This document shows positions 26,663-37,420 of a stretch of 64,000 nt of DNA, piece after piece (the stretch's first letter is position 1; each line of letters starts with the position of its first letter). Source of the DNA: Harmothoe impar (taxonomy: Eukaryota > Annelida > Polychaeta > Phyllodocida > Polynoidae); contig OX381710.1 of the NCBI GenBank assembly GCA_947462335.1, positions 25,265,772 to 25,329,771 on the forward strand, given 5' to 3'. A program made the translations under genes and the position numbers. The notes below the pieces were generated by a model that did not search any database, was not told where the DNA came from, and saw only the letters and a program-made list of their open reading frames with translations.

Positions 26663-29600
26663 TGTGTTATTTTTTGTCATCCATCAAAAGGGTTACATGA
26701 ATTAGGGTAGACTAGTTACTGAACAAGCTAAGAATGTAGACGTTTTACTCACCAACTCTTCTAGGCCTAGTACTGCTCATATACTCCTGTAAATGTCCTG
26801 CAAGAGTACAAGTACATGTATTGCCATTTTATCCAGCAGCTTCAACAACATAGCATAATGATATTTATGTCCAACATTGAAATGATTTGTATTATTGTAT
26901 ATAAAATGAATCTATCCTTTCAAGTGTAAAGGACAGCACAAAATTCACTGCAGTTTTACTAATACTTCATGAAGGAAAGGATACTCTGATCCATTAATGC
27001 TAATGAATTGCCCATGATTATCTTGCTTGGGGACAAAGAGATCATTAACTCCTCTGAGATCAATTTAATGTCTTTAGGGCACAGACTTTATCACCTATTA
27101 AAACAATTTACATTTCCATGGTCAAGAAGAACAGAAAAAAAATTCATTGACTATGTTTTCTATAATCCATGATAATTCTGTCCAGTGCAATAGACACAAT
27201 TTAGTTTCTATTCCTCTGATCCAATATGGATGATCTGATTCCATTTCTCTTCATATTAATATCTGCTCCCTCATTTGTCACTCTTGCTCAAGAACCAAAA
27301 GCCTAGGCTTTGGAGAGTTTCCAAAAAATGGAGATCCTCTGAATAATCCATGTCACGACAAGATGACAGATGAAATTGTACCCATGGCAACTCACAAATC
27401 CCATTACCCATAGGCTAAACCTCTAGTGTCCATATACTAGTAGTCCGCATCGTTTCATCCATATCACTCAAAGTCTGAAAGCATTGAGTGCAACATCTAA
27501 TTTTTCACTATTTCCTATACAGAATGACGTTTATAGAGAGAAGGGTTAAAAGTCTATATAAATCTGCAACTGGCTGTATTTTTTGGTGTTTGAAATCTTG
27601 ATTTAAGACATTTGCTCACACTGTCAAGGACTTTTCTCTGCTATAGACCTCCAGTAAAAGCTTGACCATTTATCTCTGCTTGGTTATCGTTGACGAAAAA
27701 ACATGTGCTAATTGAGTATTGGCTATGTAATCATGACTATCATAATAACTCAACGCCGAGGCAACTAGTCACCCTTAAGCCCATATTGTCCCTTGCTATA
27801 TGCTTGTAGGCAGATAGATGATTTCTTCTTAATATTTGTATATAGCAAGGACACCTGGTGGTGTCAGATAGCCTTACCAGCTCACACCTCCAGAGTTACA
27901 CACTGAAATGAAAGCCAGAAAGACTTGGGTCACCTGGCCTTTTCCTTAGAACTGGTCACAGATAAATTGTATTTATCCATAATTATATTTTATATGATGA
28001 TATTTATGATACAACTCATAACGTCCTAAAAATCTTGTTTTGCCCTATTAGCTTAGAATATTTTACTCTCTAAACTTCAAGACGAAATGGAGCAGTGCCA
28101 TTCAAGCTGTGCCGTGTTTTCCTAGAACCACACAAACAGGAAGTAGTTTGGGTAGTCACTGTCTGCTATAATCACATTTTGTACCGTGGAAGTCTCACAC
28201 CGTCTGAGACCTCGCGTGTCAACGCCTGGGGCTTCTACCATCCTGCGGAAGGCAGGGTGTGAGAGGACAAGGAGAATCCTTCGGAAGACATCTTTTATAT
28301 TCCATGAAGGTCAGTTACCTGAGACAGATAAACCCAGGACAACACGTTTCTACTTTAGATGGTTGGTGTCATAGATATGGTTCAAGTCTGGAAGCCCCTT
28401 ACCCGTAGGTGTTAGTGTTCCTCTTGTCCTATCAATGTTTAAATATGCCTGTCAGGGGAAGTTACAAAAGCCACCACCAGGATGGGTGCTGACACTATAC
28501 TGGTAGCAGCTATTGGACTACCGGAAAGGACTTGTCTGTCCATGTAGAGGACGAGACTTGAAGGCAAATTATGGATGGGTCGATCAATCTGTGGGCATGA
28601 GAGTAGGAGGAGTAGATCAAGAAGTGCGAATAGTGCAACACATGGAATATATCAACCAAGGCGTACTGTTTGAAGCAAATGTGCACCACTCCCATTAGCA
28701 CTAAATCCCCCTTTAAGAGCACAGTCTGCTTACAAGTATGTTGAGTTTTATTCCTTTGTCATTTGTCATTGTTCATTCAATAACTGGGTTAAGACATGGG
28801 TGACAGGAGCACTGTTTAGGCCACAGGACAATTACACACTCTCATAGTGTAGACTTTCTGTAGGTCCAACAGGTTGTGTTTAACATCCAGTATTATAGCA
28901 TCACCACAGAGGAATTCTAAATTAGTTTTATCATTATAATCATTATTTGTACTGATGCGCAATGCCTTCCATATGACAAAACCGTTTAAATTTTCTTTCT
29001 AGCATGTTTAGAACCAACAGAATTCAAGATTATTCATCGAAAGCAAGGGGTGTCTATTGGAGGAAATGTCCTATAGAAATGCATTGTTACATGGACCCCC
29101 CTCTCCCACCACTAGAGGTGTTAATGCTACGAGGGCATGCCACGCTTTCACAGCTTTACCCCCCAGGCTGCACCTTAAGCGACACGAAGGTACAGGTGTG
29201 TGAGGGGCGGTCTCACACCCCCGAATACACATTATAGCTCTATTATTAAAATCCGCGGGCCTTAAAAAGAACTCATTTTGAAGATGTATGTATCAATAGA
29301 AAGCTACTTTTCCCTTCTACTTAACATACATAATAGAAAATGGGTGCGGCGCATACATTTTGAATACTGCATGGAATTCCAGGAAGATTTGCTTCTCAAT
29401 TACACATCTTTGGTTGGCAGCTTCCGATTTTAGAGTAGCAACCACCAAAATGTAGCTGAAGATTTCCTCTTTTTAAGTAGGTGATTCCCAAAAACACATG
29501 ACCTCAGATAATCCCTTGAGAAATTCAATTCTGGAGGGTGAATCCCAGTGGTAGTGACAAACACGGCCCATGCATGCGTGTGTATTCAGTAGGCACAGCC

Positions 29601-29837
29601 ATCCAACTGATACGGGTGGGCAATTGGTGAGGCTACTAATAGTATCAATAATGTAATATGGAGATATCATCTCACATTATTGATACTGTATACCAAACCA
29701 CTTGCATAAGATACCAAAGTCTTTCATTATCGGCCCATCTAAGTGTAGCAATAATGGTATCCTTCCTGTAATTACTGATAGTCAGTAGGTGTGTTATGAA
29801 GGCCATTTATGTGCCTCCACATGGGTGCCCAGACTTT
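26663..29837. repeat. Diverged dispersed repeats, no gene
   Basis: 26990-27530 resembles 1-560. 28090-28700 resembles 8240-9545, including the segment around 'tgagacctcgc(a/g)tgtcaac' at about 8334 and 28206. No supported gene. 29004-29237 is open but without motif. Confidence 0.5.
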
Positions 29838-30018
29838 TGACCGTGTCGCCATGTCGATCTTTAGCAAAATGGCCGTGTCACTGTGTCGATTTTTATGTGT
29901 ATAGAACAAACCATGGCCTTATAAAAACGTCCATGTCCGTCGATTTTTAAAAGGGCCGTGTCGCCCGTGTCGATTTTTAAAAGGGCCGTGTCGCCGTGTC
30001 GCCCGTGTCGATTTTTAA
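29838..30018. repeat. Imperfect tandem repeat of a GTGTCGATTTTTA-type unit
   Basis: A word GTGTCG(A)TTTTTA alternating with GGCCGTGTCGCC recurs about six times, in units of roughly 26-35 bp. It lies about 80 bp upstream of the LTR element insertion. Confidence 0.85.
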
Positions 30019-30094
30019 CCCATATAGAGGCACATTTATGCTGCTTGTGTTACTCTCAGGACAAACAAAACCAAAGGTGTGTTCAAGTCACAGA

Positions 30095-30098
30095 GAAA
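30095..30098. repeat. 4-bp target-site duplication (5')
   Basis: GAAA directly before the 5' LTR, matched by GAAA at 46104-46107 directly after the 3' LTR. Confidence 0.75.
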
Positions 30099-31554
30099 TG
30101 TGCTGTATGCGCAGCGGTTAGTGACTGAAATTGGTTTCATTAATAGCTCATAACCCTTTCGGTTATAATCCCTATGTAATAGTCGCAGCATGTCTCAGAT
30201 AGAGGCAGCCGCCTGTTTTGGGTGCTGTGAGTAATCCTGTTTTTAAACGCCACCCTGGCCCTGACATATCCTGGCTGCCTATCCACAAGACAGTCTGTCT
30301 ACATTTGTCCACATCAGCACCCCTGATTCTGCCTATCTTGTTGTTGCCAATCCTGATCCAGGGGTGAGAGGGATGGTGGATATAGAGTAGAGGCTGGCTG
30401 AGGAAAGCCCAGTCGGCGTTCAGCAAGAGCAGAGTGAAGATCAGGTCTACCACTTACTGGGGGGCTGGGGTCAGAGACACCACCACCATTTCTATAGATT
30501 CTTAACTATATCAGAATCTGGAAATAGGTTCTACTACTGTACCCAAGAGGGCTTTATAATGACTCTTACTGGCACTGCTACTCCAATAGTGCTGCATCCC
30601 TTTTGGATGCAGCCCTGGGTGCTGTGGCTAGTTGTCCATTGAGTTGTACCACTACACATACTCAAACTGTAAGTAGACAACTTTATATCAGTTCTCCAGG
30701 TGCATAGCTGTTAGCCATCTGGCCGGATGGTTGGCTATGGTGCTTGAAGAAGCCTTTTGCCTTTACATCTTAAGTGCCTTAATTGAACATCATTAAGTCA
30801 CCTGTCTTGAGACTGGGGAAATACCCCAGTTTCTCTCTGCCTTTACCATTGAACTGTTATCACTGCTGTTACCACTGAGTGTTTGGTAAATTGAATCTTA
30901 CCTGTTGACTTATGATAAATGTTTGAGAATTAAGCTGAATAATTAATAACTGTGGTGGTAGGGCCTAACCCAAGGTTAGGCCCTGATTATCTATCATTGT
31001 CAATATTGGTTTGCTGGATATTGGTTTGCATGTGCAGTATTCAAACGGTTATAGACGTTGTCGTTCAACAAATTGGTGTACATATAGGGTCAGTAGGGGT
31101 GAGACCTTTTGGTTCCATCTCAATGGGAACTGGTGATTCAAAACTAACCATCTCAACCACTTTAGGATTTAAAAGGTATTTTAACTCAAGGTCACCCCAA
31201 GTCTTGAAAGTCAGAATCCATGAAAGACCTGTTAATTACCATAGTGTGGCACTGCTTATAACATTGCATATGAATGAATTCAATCACCATTAAAGCTAAT
31301 AATCTGTATGGAGTTAACTGGACACGTTATTCCCAACTCACCTGTCAAGGTAAATAAAAGTATCTTACCTGTTATATGACTCTCATGTTGATGTTTGAAT
31401 AGTCTATGTACTACCTGTTCATGCATAAAGGGAGTTCTACCATCTGAATCTATTTTAACTAATAGACCCCTAGTTATGAGGGTTTTACTATAGTAGCCTT
31501 TTCCCCATCTCAGAAAGTAGGCTGATTAAAGACCCCAAAGTCCTATCTAGTACA
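30099..31554 (+). repeat. 5' LTR
   Basis: It begins TGTGCTGTATGCG and ends TCTAGTACA. A TATA-like TTATAA lies at 30553-30558 and an AATAAA at 31353-31358, plausible promoter and polyadenylation signals. Five compact inverted repeats are visible: ATAACC/GGTTAT (30150-30166), GCTGCATCC/GGATGCAGC (30591-30613), CCATC/GATGG (about 30714-30730), ACTGGGG/CCCCAGT (30812-30830), and an 11-bp stem AGGGCCTAACC/GGTTAGGCCCT (30960-30984). The open frames 30172-30453 and 30952-31293 appear in both LTRs only because the LTRs are identical. Confidence 0.95.
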
Positions 31555-32924
31555 GCTGGTGACGGAGCCAAAGAGCAGCAGCTACTATGTGAGTAGTACG
31601 CCGTTCCCCGTACCGGGTGCGTTGGGGGCTCCATCGGGACCGCCCGCGGGAGACACGTGTCAAGACAGTGTCACAGGTAAGCAGCTTCAAATAGTACCAG
31701 GGCAGGTAGGTGGTGTTCAGAGTGATGACGGCGGTGGTATTGGCAGTGTGCATGACTGTGACAGTGTGGGGGCTCTTGGTGTAATAGGTACACAGATCAA
31801 TATAGAAACTGAAGGGACTGATCACCCCAGACGTTTCTGAGATCTGACGGTAGAGCCGCCTCAATAAAACTGGGGGGCAGAGACCTAGCTCGAACTGTCA
31901 AAGAGTGGTGGTGGTTGTCTAGCGGGCCCCAGCCCCAAAATATAAGCCAAGGAATCCCATACAGGGATACCTTAGAACGCGACCCCCGGTGTTCACGCGC
32001 CAAGGGGGCGGGGTCAAGCGCTTCCCTGCCGACTTGGTGCTGATTTAGGGAACGCGAACAGGGGACCATCCAGCAGGCTCTGTTCGTGTGTCTCCGCCGG
32101 AGACACCAGTAACACCTAGTGGTGCAGAACCAGCAGAGGCGTCCCCTGGAGCGGGTGACCAGCGCCTCTGCGATCGGTACTGAAGGGGGTGATTCGGGTG
32201 ATTCGAATCCTGAAGTCTCTTTCAGGATCACACTGGGTCAGTGTAGCACAAGTCTCCGTGGGGGAGGTGCAAAATCGCCATATCCCACAGGTGCTGCATA
32301 CTTCTTCGGTACCATTTTCAGATAAATATAGAAGGTGGATCATCTTTGGTAGTGAGAACTTAGATTTCTCGGAACCCCCAGACAATCGAACTGATCTTCA
32401 GCGGGAAGAAACAGAAGACAGCCAGCATAGTACAGGTGTAAACTACAGAGAAGCTTATTTCGAAGAGGTCACTGAGGAACCGCACCTCGTTGAGGAAGAG
32501 GTCACTGATTATCACACTGGGACAGAAGAACTCCAGTAGGTGGCACAAGGACAAGATACCGCTGAAAATCAATGAATCGAAGGAGGGCAGGTTCAACGGG
32601 ACAAACAAACACAGAAAACATACAAGCGAGGAAGTGGGTGATAAATTCGAACAATTGGAATAAAAGTAGGAATAATAGTACCCGGCTTGGACAGATTGCG
32701 ACTTAGTGACAATACATAATTTAGAAGAGGGTGATGTGGGCGACGAGCAGAGTCCAGAAGTGACGTTAGGATCCAGAATAGGGCAACGTTAGTGGCAATA
32801 ACAATTCAGAATAGGGCGATAGCCAGTGAACCAACGGAACAGCTGAATAGTGTTCACGGACTCACAATAGGTTGTAAGCTTGGACAGTGCACCATCCGAA
32901 TCCGAGTCTGACGACAGTACCAAT
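31555..32924 (+). other. GC-rich leader of the LTR element
   Basis: A CpG-rich stretch with several overlapping open frames on both strands (e.g. 31797-32231 minus, 32189-32539 plus). The plus-strand frame ending at 32539 has an acidic C-terminal part (EEVTEEPHLVEEEVTDY) but no clear ATG start, so it may be part of a longer spliced leader or may be chance. No domain recognised. Confidence 0.45.
31557..31574 (+). promoter_or_regulatory. Candidate primer-binding site
   Basis: TGGTGACGGAGCC starts two bases after the 5' LTR. The leading TGG fits pairing with a tRNA CCA end. The first seven bases agree with the complement of a typical tRNA-Trp 3' end, but later bases do not, so the primer tRNA is not assigned. 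Confidence 0.5.
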
Positions 32925-33821
32925 ATGCCACTATCTCCAGAAATCGATCTACCCACCTTTACCGGGATAGGAGACGACTGCATCAAATTCTTTGCTCAAA
33001 TGGATGAGCTTAAGGGATTGTGCGGATGGGACGATGCCCAACATCTAGCAATGACGAAATATTGCATAAGGGACACAGCCGAATTATGGCTGCGTGGAAT
33101 ACAGGATGTTGATAAGAACACGTATGATAAAGTAAAGACAGTACTGACAAACTGCTTCAAGGATAGAAGGGAGGAATGGCAAAGGCATCTCGATTTATTT
33201 CGCACAAAACAAGAAAAGAGGGAGACAGTGATGGATTTTGCGACCAAATTAAAGGAGTGTGAGGTTGAGGGGCAGGCGGATGGAGCGTTGCTATCAGCGT
33301 TTGTGGCCGGGGTTACTCCGACCATATCAAAGGAACTTGCCAGGACTCCTCAGACTACTTTCCAGGCCGCAATTGACCATGCCATCCGTCTGGAAACCCT
33401 GGAGAAGAGGACTGAAAGTCGAGCCTTAGCGTTGCATGTGACAGAAGCGGATGACGACTACCTGCGTGAGGTGGAGGAGACACCTCCCATGGCCAAGGGA
33501 CCCGATCCGGCCATCCAGGGTTTGCAACAGCAGATGTCCACTATGATGGATATGATGACCATGCAGGCCACTCAGCCTCCCAGCATGGCCTACTCCAACG
33601 GTCAAGAGGGACGTTCATATCCTAACTATCAGGGATCCAACGACTCTGGTTATTGGGGACCAAGCAACCTCCCGAACGAATGTGGGGTCTTCAACCCAAG
33701 GCATCAGGATTCGTATGGGGATCAAAATGAAGGATTTGGCAGAGAAAGCTCGGAAGGTACACTGGAAGTTGACATAGACGTGTCTGGTGAAAAGGTTTTA
33801 TTCCAGAACCAGGGAAACTAG
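32925..33821 (+). CDS. gag: Gag-like structural protein of the LTR element
   Basis: An intact 298-aa frame from the first ATG (the frame is open from 32880 but without an earlier ATG). Residues about 9-150 read as a retrotransposon Gag capsid region: an LPTFTGIGDDCIKFFAQMDE start, GW at about 34, then A-E-LWLRG, a K-LTNCFKDRREEW block and later FVAGV-P-I--EL, the usual order of the Retrotrans_gag family. A charged linker follows, then a Gln/Met/Asn-rich tail. There is no CCHC zinc knuckle, which most Gypsy-type Gag proteins carry. Expected role: assemble virus-like particles that package the element RNA. It is the only recognisable protein in 13 kb of internal sequence. A second frame (-1) overlaps its last 31 bases. 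Confidence 0.85.
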   Translation: MPLSPEIDLPTFTGIGDDCIKFFAQMDELKGLCGWDDAQHLAMTKYCIRDTAELWLRGIQDVDKNTYDKVKTVLTNCFKDRREEWQRHLDLFRTKQEKRETVMDFATKLKECEVEGQADGALLSAFVAGVTPTISKELARTPQTTFQAAIDHAIRLETLEKRTESRALALHVTEADDDYLREVEETPPMAKGPDPAIQGLQQQMSTMMDMMTMQATQPPSMAYSNGQEGRSYPNYQGSNDSGYWGPSNLPNECGVFNPRHQDSYGDQNEGFGRESSEGTLEVDIDVSGEKVLFQNQGN

Positions 33822-33982
33822 AGGGCTGGCCCGTCTCATCCATTGAAGGGGAGAATGAAGAAGGAGCTGAGGAAGACCTACTCCAGGAGGCAGAGGAGGC
33901 TGAAGAGAAAGAAGAGACGGAGTCAGAGACAGCCATGAAAAGAGATGGCTATTGCCTTTTGAAGAGGAAGAGAAAGAAGTAG
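33791..33982 (+). CDS. Overlapping -1-frame acidic/basic tail ORF, possible Gag extension
   Basis: 63 codons in the -1 frame relative to gag, open immediately after a TGA at 33788-33790 and overlapping the gag stop (33819-33821) by 31 bases. It has no early ATG. It encodes a Glu-rich stretch (about residues 20-48) followed by a terminal basic KRKRKK. Codon content looks as protein-like as the gag end. Ribosomal -1 frameshifting would attach it to Gag, but no canonical heptamer is present; the nearest is GGTTTTA at 33794-33800. It could instead be a single-base indel in an originally longer gag. Function unknown. Confidence 0.4.
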   Translation, partial: KGFIPEPGKLEGWPVSSIEGENEEGAEEDLLQEAEEAEEKEETESETAMKRDGYCLLKRKRKK

Positions 33983-34670
33983 TGAAGACCCAAACAGCCG
34001 AAGTACCAAGATTTAGTGTAGAAATGAAAAGAAAATAAAAAATTATAGGTCGCCCCATGGCCAAATGACAAGGAAGAAGATACCAAAGAGCCACCAAATC
34101 AAAGTAAAAATATATTGCATAAAAGATAAACTAAATAAAATGAAATAAAAGTGACGACAATTTGCAAACTAAGGTCAGACGAGGATCAGACCCGTCTCAT
34201 GCACGAGACAAGGATACTAGAAAAAGAGTCGCGGTCAGAAATATATAACAGAAGCAGCGAGAGAAGACACCAAATAAACAAAAGAGCTCAAAAGAAAAAT
34301 GAAGAAAATAAAATAAAAATAAAATGTCAATGTGAGGAGAGAACCCACCGGGAGAAACCCATGTTCTATACCCTCAAAGGTTATACGAGGGGAGCCCATC
34401 GGGAGAAACCCGTGCTCCGCCTCATCATGTGTTCCTGGTCATCATGGTCGTGACCAGGGACCCTCCGCTGCTTAACATAATTCATTTAAAAGAAGGAGGA
34501 AAAGGCGCAAAATACAGGCCAGACCATAAGAAGTCAGAATAGGCCAACGGGCCTGGGATGCTGGACCAGGCACCGATCATACGACCGACGATGCACCCAG
34601 ACGGAGGATCCTGGCATCCATATTTAGTGGGCCACCGCAAAGGAAAGGTGTAGCCAAGAACCAAGTTACC
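33983..34670 (+). other. Purine-rich non-coding part of the LTR element
   Basis: A-rich sequence after gag. A phrase CGGGAGAAACCC with flanking bases occurs twice (about 34349 and 34399). The open frame 34151-34453 is Lys/Arg/Glu-rich as a result of base composition; no domain. Confidence 0.45.
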
Positions 34671-34673
34671 CAG

Positions 34674-34859
34674 AATTCTGGAGAAATATACTCCGAGGAG
34701 CATCATAGGCCCCGTCCTAACCTAACCGAAGAGGAAATTCTGGAGAAATATACTCCGAGGAGTATCATAGGCCATGTCCTAACATAAACGAAAAGGGAAT
34801 TCCGGAGAAAGAAACTCCGAGGAATATCATAGGCCTAACATAAGTCCTAACATAACCAA
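34674..34859 (+). repeat. 62-bp tandem repeat, three copies
   Basis: Units start at 34674, 34736 and 34798, exactly 62 bp apart. Each begins AATTC(T/C)GGAGAAA, contains a CTCCGAGGA that can pair with the GGAG upstream, and ends near CATAGGCC..GTCCTAAC. Confidence 0.9.
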
Positions 34860-35289
34860 AGAGAAGAAAGGAACCTCAAATGAGTCCCAAAGGAAATATG
34901 ACGAGAGATGGACTACCCCCAGATAAGCGGTCAGAGCAAACCATGTGGGTAAGAAGGAACTGAGAGCAGTTCCCGTGAATTGAGAGACAGAGAAATAAGG
35001 GAAACACCACCCTAAAGTGGATGGCGGAGAACTCCTAGATTGTATATAAAGGATAAAACGGATCCGGCTGCAAAGACAGAAAGGAATTCTTTACATGGCA
35101 GTAATATATCTGATATATAAGGGCTAGTATAATCACATTTATCCATGACAAAAGGAATTTCCCCCAGAATATAGAAATAAAGGGATATGAAATTGACACT
35201 CTTGAAGACGCTTGCCATCAAGAAGAGCCGAGGTGCCGGGCTTGTGAGACCTCGGCGTGTTCCTGGATGATCTATGGCGATGAAACCGC

Positions 35290-35960
35290 CGAATAACAGT
35301 TATAGACCACCATTCGAAAATCCATCAATTTCATAATTGACCAGGGGCACCATTGGCAGGAGATTCAGAATAGACCAGAAATACACAATTTGGCCTTGAT
35401 AGTTATCACTAACCAAAATTTTCAATCGACAGTTTGTCATTGACACTTATAATTGACTAAAATTCGTATTTGATAATTTATCATCAATAATAATCATAGA
35501 CAACATTTATAATAGATAATTTATAATTGACACTTCATGTGGATATATTCATAAGCCAAATTTTATCATTGACGTTTATCATGAGAAAAGTGACATGGTC
35601 GACAAATTGTCAGCAACTATCCTCACAATCAATAGATTGTAATCGACAGCAATTTCAGTACCACCCACATTCATGAATGACCATTTTATAGTGAGCAATT
35701 TCATAATTGATAACTACATAGTTGACCATCCTCAACTGCTTTTATGATCAACCTAATACAATTAACATTTATCATCGACAATCCTTATAATCAATGAGTA
35801 TAAGCAAACCTTTAGCATGGGCGTAATTCATAATAGACAATGTGGAATCAACAACTTAGCATTGACCCAAATTATAATAGACAAAGTGGAACTGACAATC
35901 CCTCGTCGACCTAGGTTACGACAAACGATTCGAAAATTGACGACAAGACCTCAGCAGAGA
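35290..35960 (+). repeat. Degenerate AT-rich array phased by GACA
   Basis: The words TAATTGACAA, ATAATAGACAA and ATTGTCATTGAC recur dozens of times at short, irregular spacing. No coding signal. A second such domain lies at 40300-41030 in the same element. Confidence 0.7.
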
Positions 35961-35990
35961 CACAAGCTCCGACCAAAGTAAGTTCAGAAA

Positions 35991-36160
35991 GAATTGAGGT
36001 TCAGAATTGAGGTTCAGAATTGAGGTTCAGAATTGAGGTTCAGAATTGAGGTTCAGAATTGAGGTTCAGAATTGAGGTTCAGAATTGAGGTTCAGAATTG
36101 AGGTTCAGAATTGAGGTTCAGAATTGGCGTTCGAAATTAACATTCAGAATTGACATCCAT
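35991..36160 (+). repeat. 13-bp tandem repeat, ten exact copies then decay
   Basis: Ten consecutive copies of GAATTGAGGTTCA fill 35991-36120. The following bases continue as diverged 13-mers (GAATTGGCGTTCG, AAATTAACATTCA, GAATTGACATCCA). Confidence 0.97.
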
Positions 36161-37060
36161 AATTTCCATAATAATTTGAATGCATCATTTATTATAACAC
36201 AAAGCGACCGCTGAGAAAACAGACCGCCGGCAGTTCGCGCAGCCTCGGCCGGGCATCAGTGGCAGAGGGTCGGAATTTACATTTCCCATGAGCGAAGTCA
36301 CATTTTCCACAAGCAAACTTTGCATTTGCCATGATCGAACACGGCCACTTTTTCTAAAAATCGCCGCCACATATTCTGGGATCGACCCCGACATTTTCTA
36401 GAATCGACCTGCCCATTTCTTAAAGTCAGCCTGTGAGTTCTTATGATTGACATGCGACCGGGGGCTCGCTGAGGATGGTGTAGGGCTGTGTTGGAGGTGC
36501 ACCAAAGGCCGTACTATGGGCACTAGTCACCTTGAGAGATCAGAGTTTGATATTTCAGAACGGGGAGAGAGCACTGTAGTCGCAGTGGTTTATTATATGT
36601 AAGGAGTTCTTGTCGGATTTGGACATGTGAGTAATGCATGTCGATCAGAATTTCATCAGGATTGCGATTCTGGCCTCACCCAAGCCCTAAACATGGCGCA
36701 ACACGCTTTTCCGTGACCGTCGCGAATATGTCTAGATTTCATATTGGGCATGCACAGACTCTGTATCAGACATGCACAGATTTTATAATAGACCTGCATA
36801 GTTTTAAAATTGGCAGGCATAGTTTTATAAGCGACAGGTATAGTTGTGTCATCAACATACACCCTTTATTGACATCCATGTAGTAACCTGGTCGATGCCT
36901 GAATCGACATGGCCATCCCTCAAAAAACTGACATGGTTATGTCTTAAAACACCATAGTCATGTCTTAAAACGCCATGGCCATGTCTTGAAATGAGATGGA
37001 CATGTCTTAAAGTGACATGGTCATGTCTTAAAAACGACATAGGACCAAAATTGGATGATG
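36161..37060 (+). repeat. Degenerate short repeats, including a 21-bp array
   Basis: A run of loosely similar 20-30 bp phrases. The clearest are five 21-bp copies of CATGTCTTAAAACGCCATGGC and variants at about 36931-37042. No coding signal. Confidence 0.65.
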
Positions 37061-37240
37061 GACAGGGTGCCCCCAGGTCTCAGTATAGGCTGGGCTAAAA
37101 TGCTAACTCGTCAATATCTCGGCAAGTATACATGGTTGAAGGTCCATTTTTACAGGGGTGATAGATTATCTATACGTTGTGTAATTTATAGCGCTTGACA
37201 AGCGCCCTATGGGAAGTTATAAGTGCCGGTGGCGTTTACA

Positions 37241-37420
37241 TCGTCACAGATCGTCATAGATCGTCATAGATCGTCATAGATCGTCATAGATCGTCATAGA
37301 TCGTCATAGACCGTCATAGATCGTCATAGATCGTCATAGATCGTCATAGACCGTCATAGATCGTCATAGACCGTCATAGATCGTCATAGATCGTCATAGA
37401 TCATCATAGATCGTTGTAGA
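37241..37420 (+). repeat. 10-bp tandem repeat, 18 copies
   Basis: TCGTCATAGA repeated without gaps, with single-base variants (TCGTCACAGA, CCGTCATAGA, TCATCATAGA, TCGTTGTAGA). The period is close to one DNA helical turn. Confidence 0.98.

Noticed and set aside
30172..31293. Two protein genes duplicated identically at 44721 and 45501
   Set aside because: They are frames within the two LTRs; identity comes from the LTRs, not from coding constraint.
31797..32231. 144-codon minus-strand ORF in the LTR leader
   Set aside because: Antisense to the element, overlapping plus-strand frames in GC-rich sequence; no domain.
37241..37420. CRISPR-like array
   Set aside because: The 10-bp units are contiguous without spacers, and the context is a eukaryotic LTR element.
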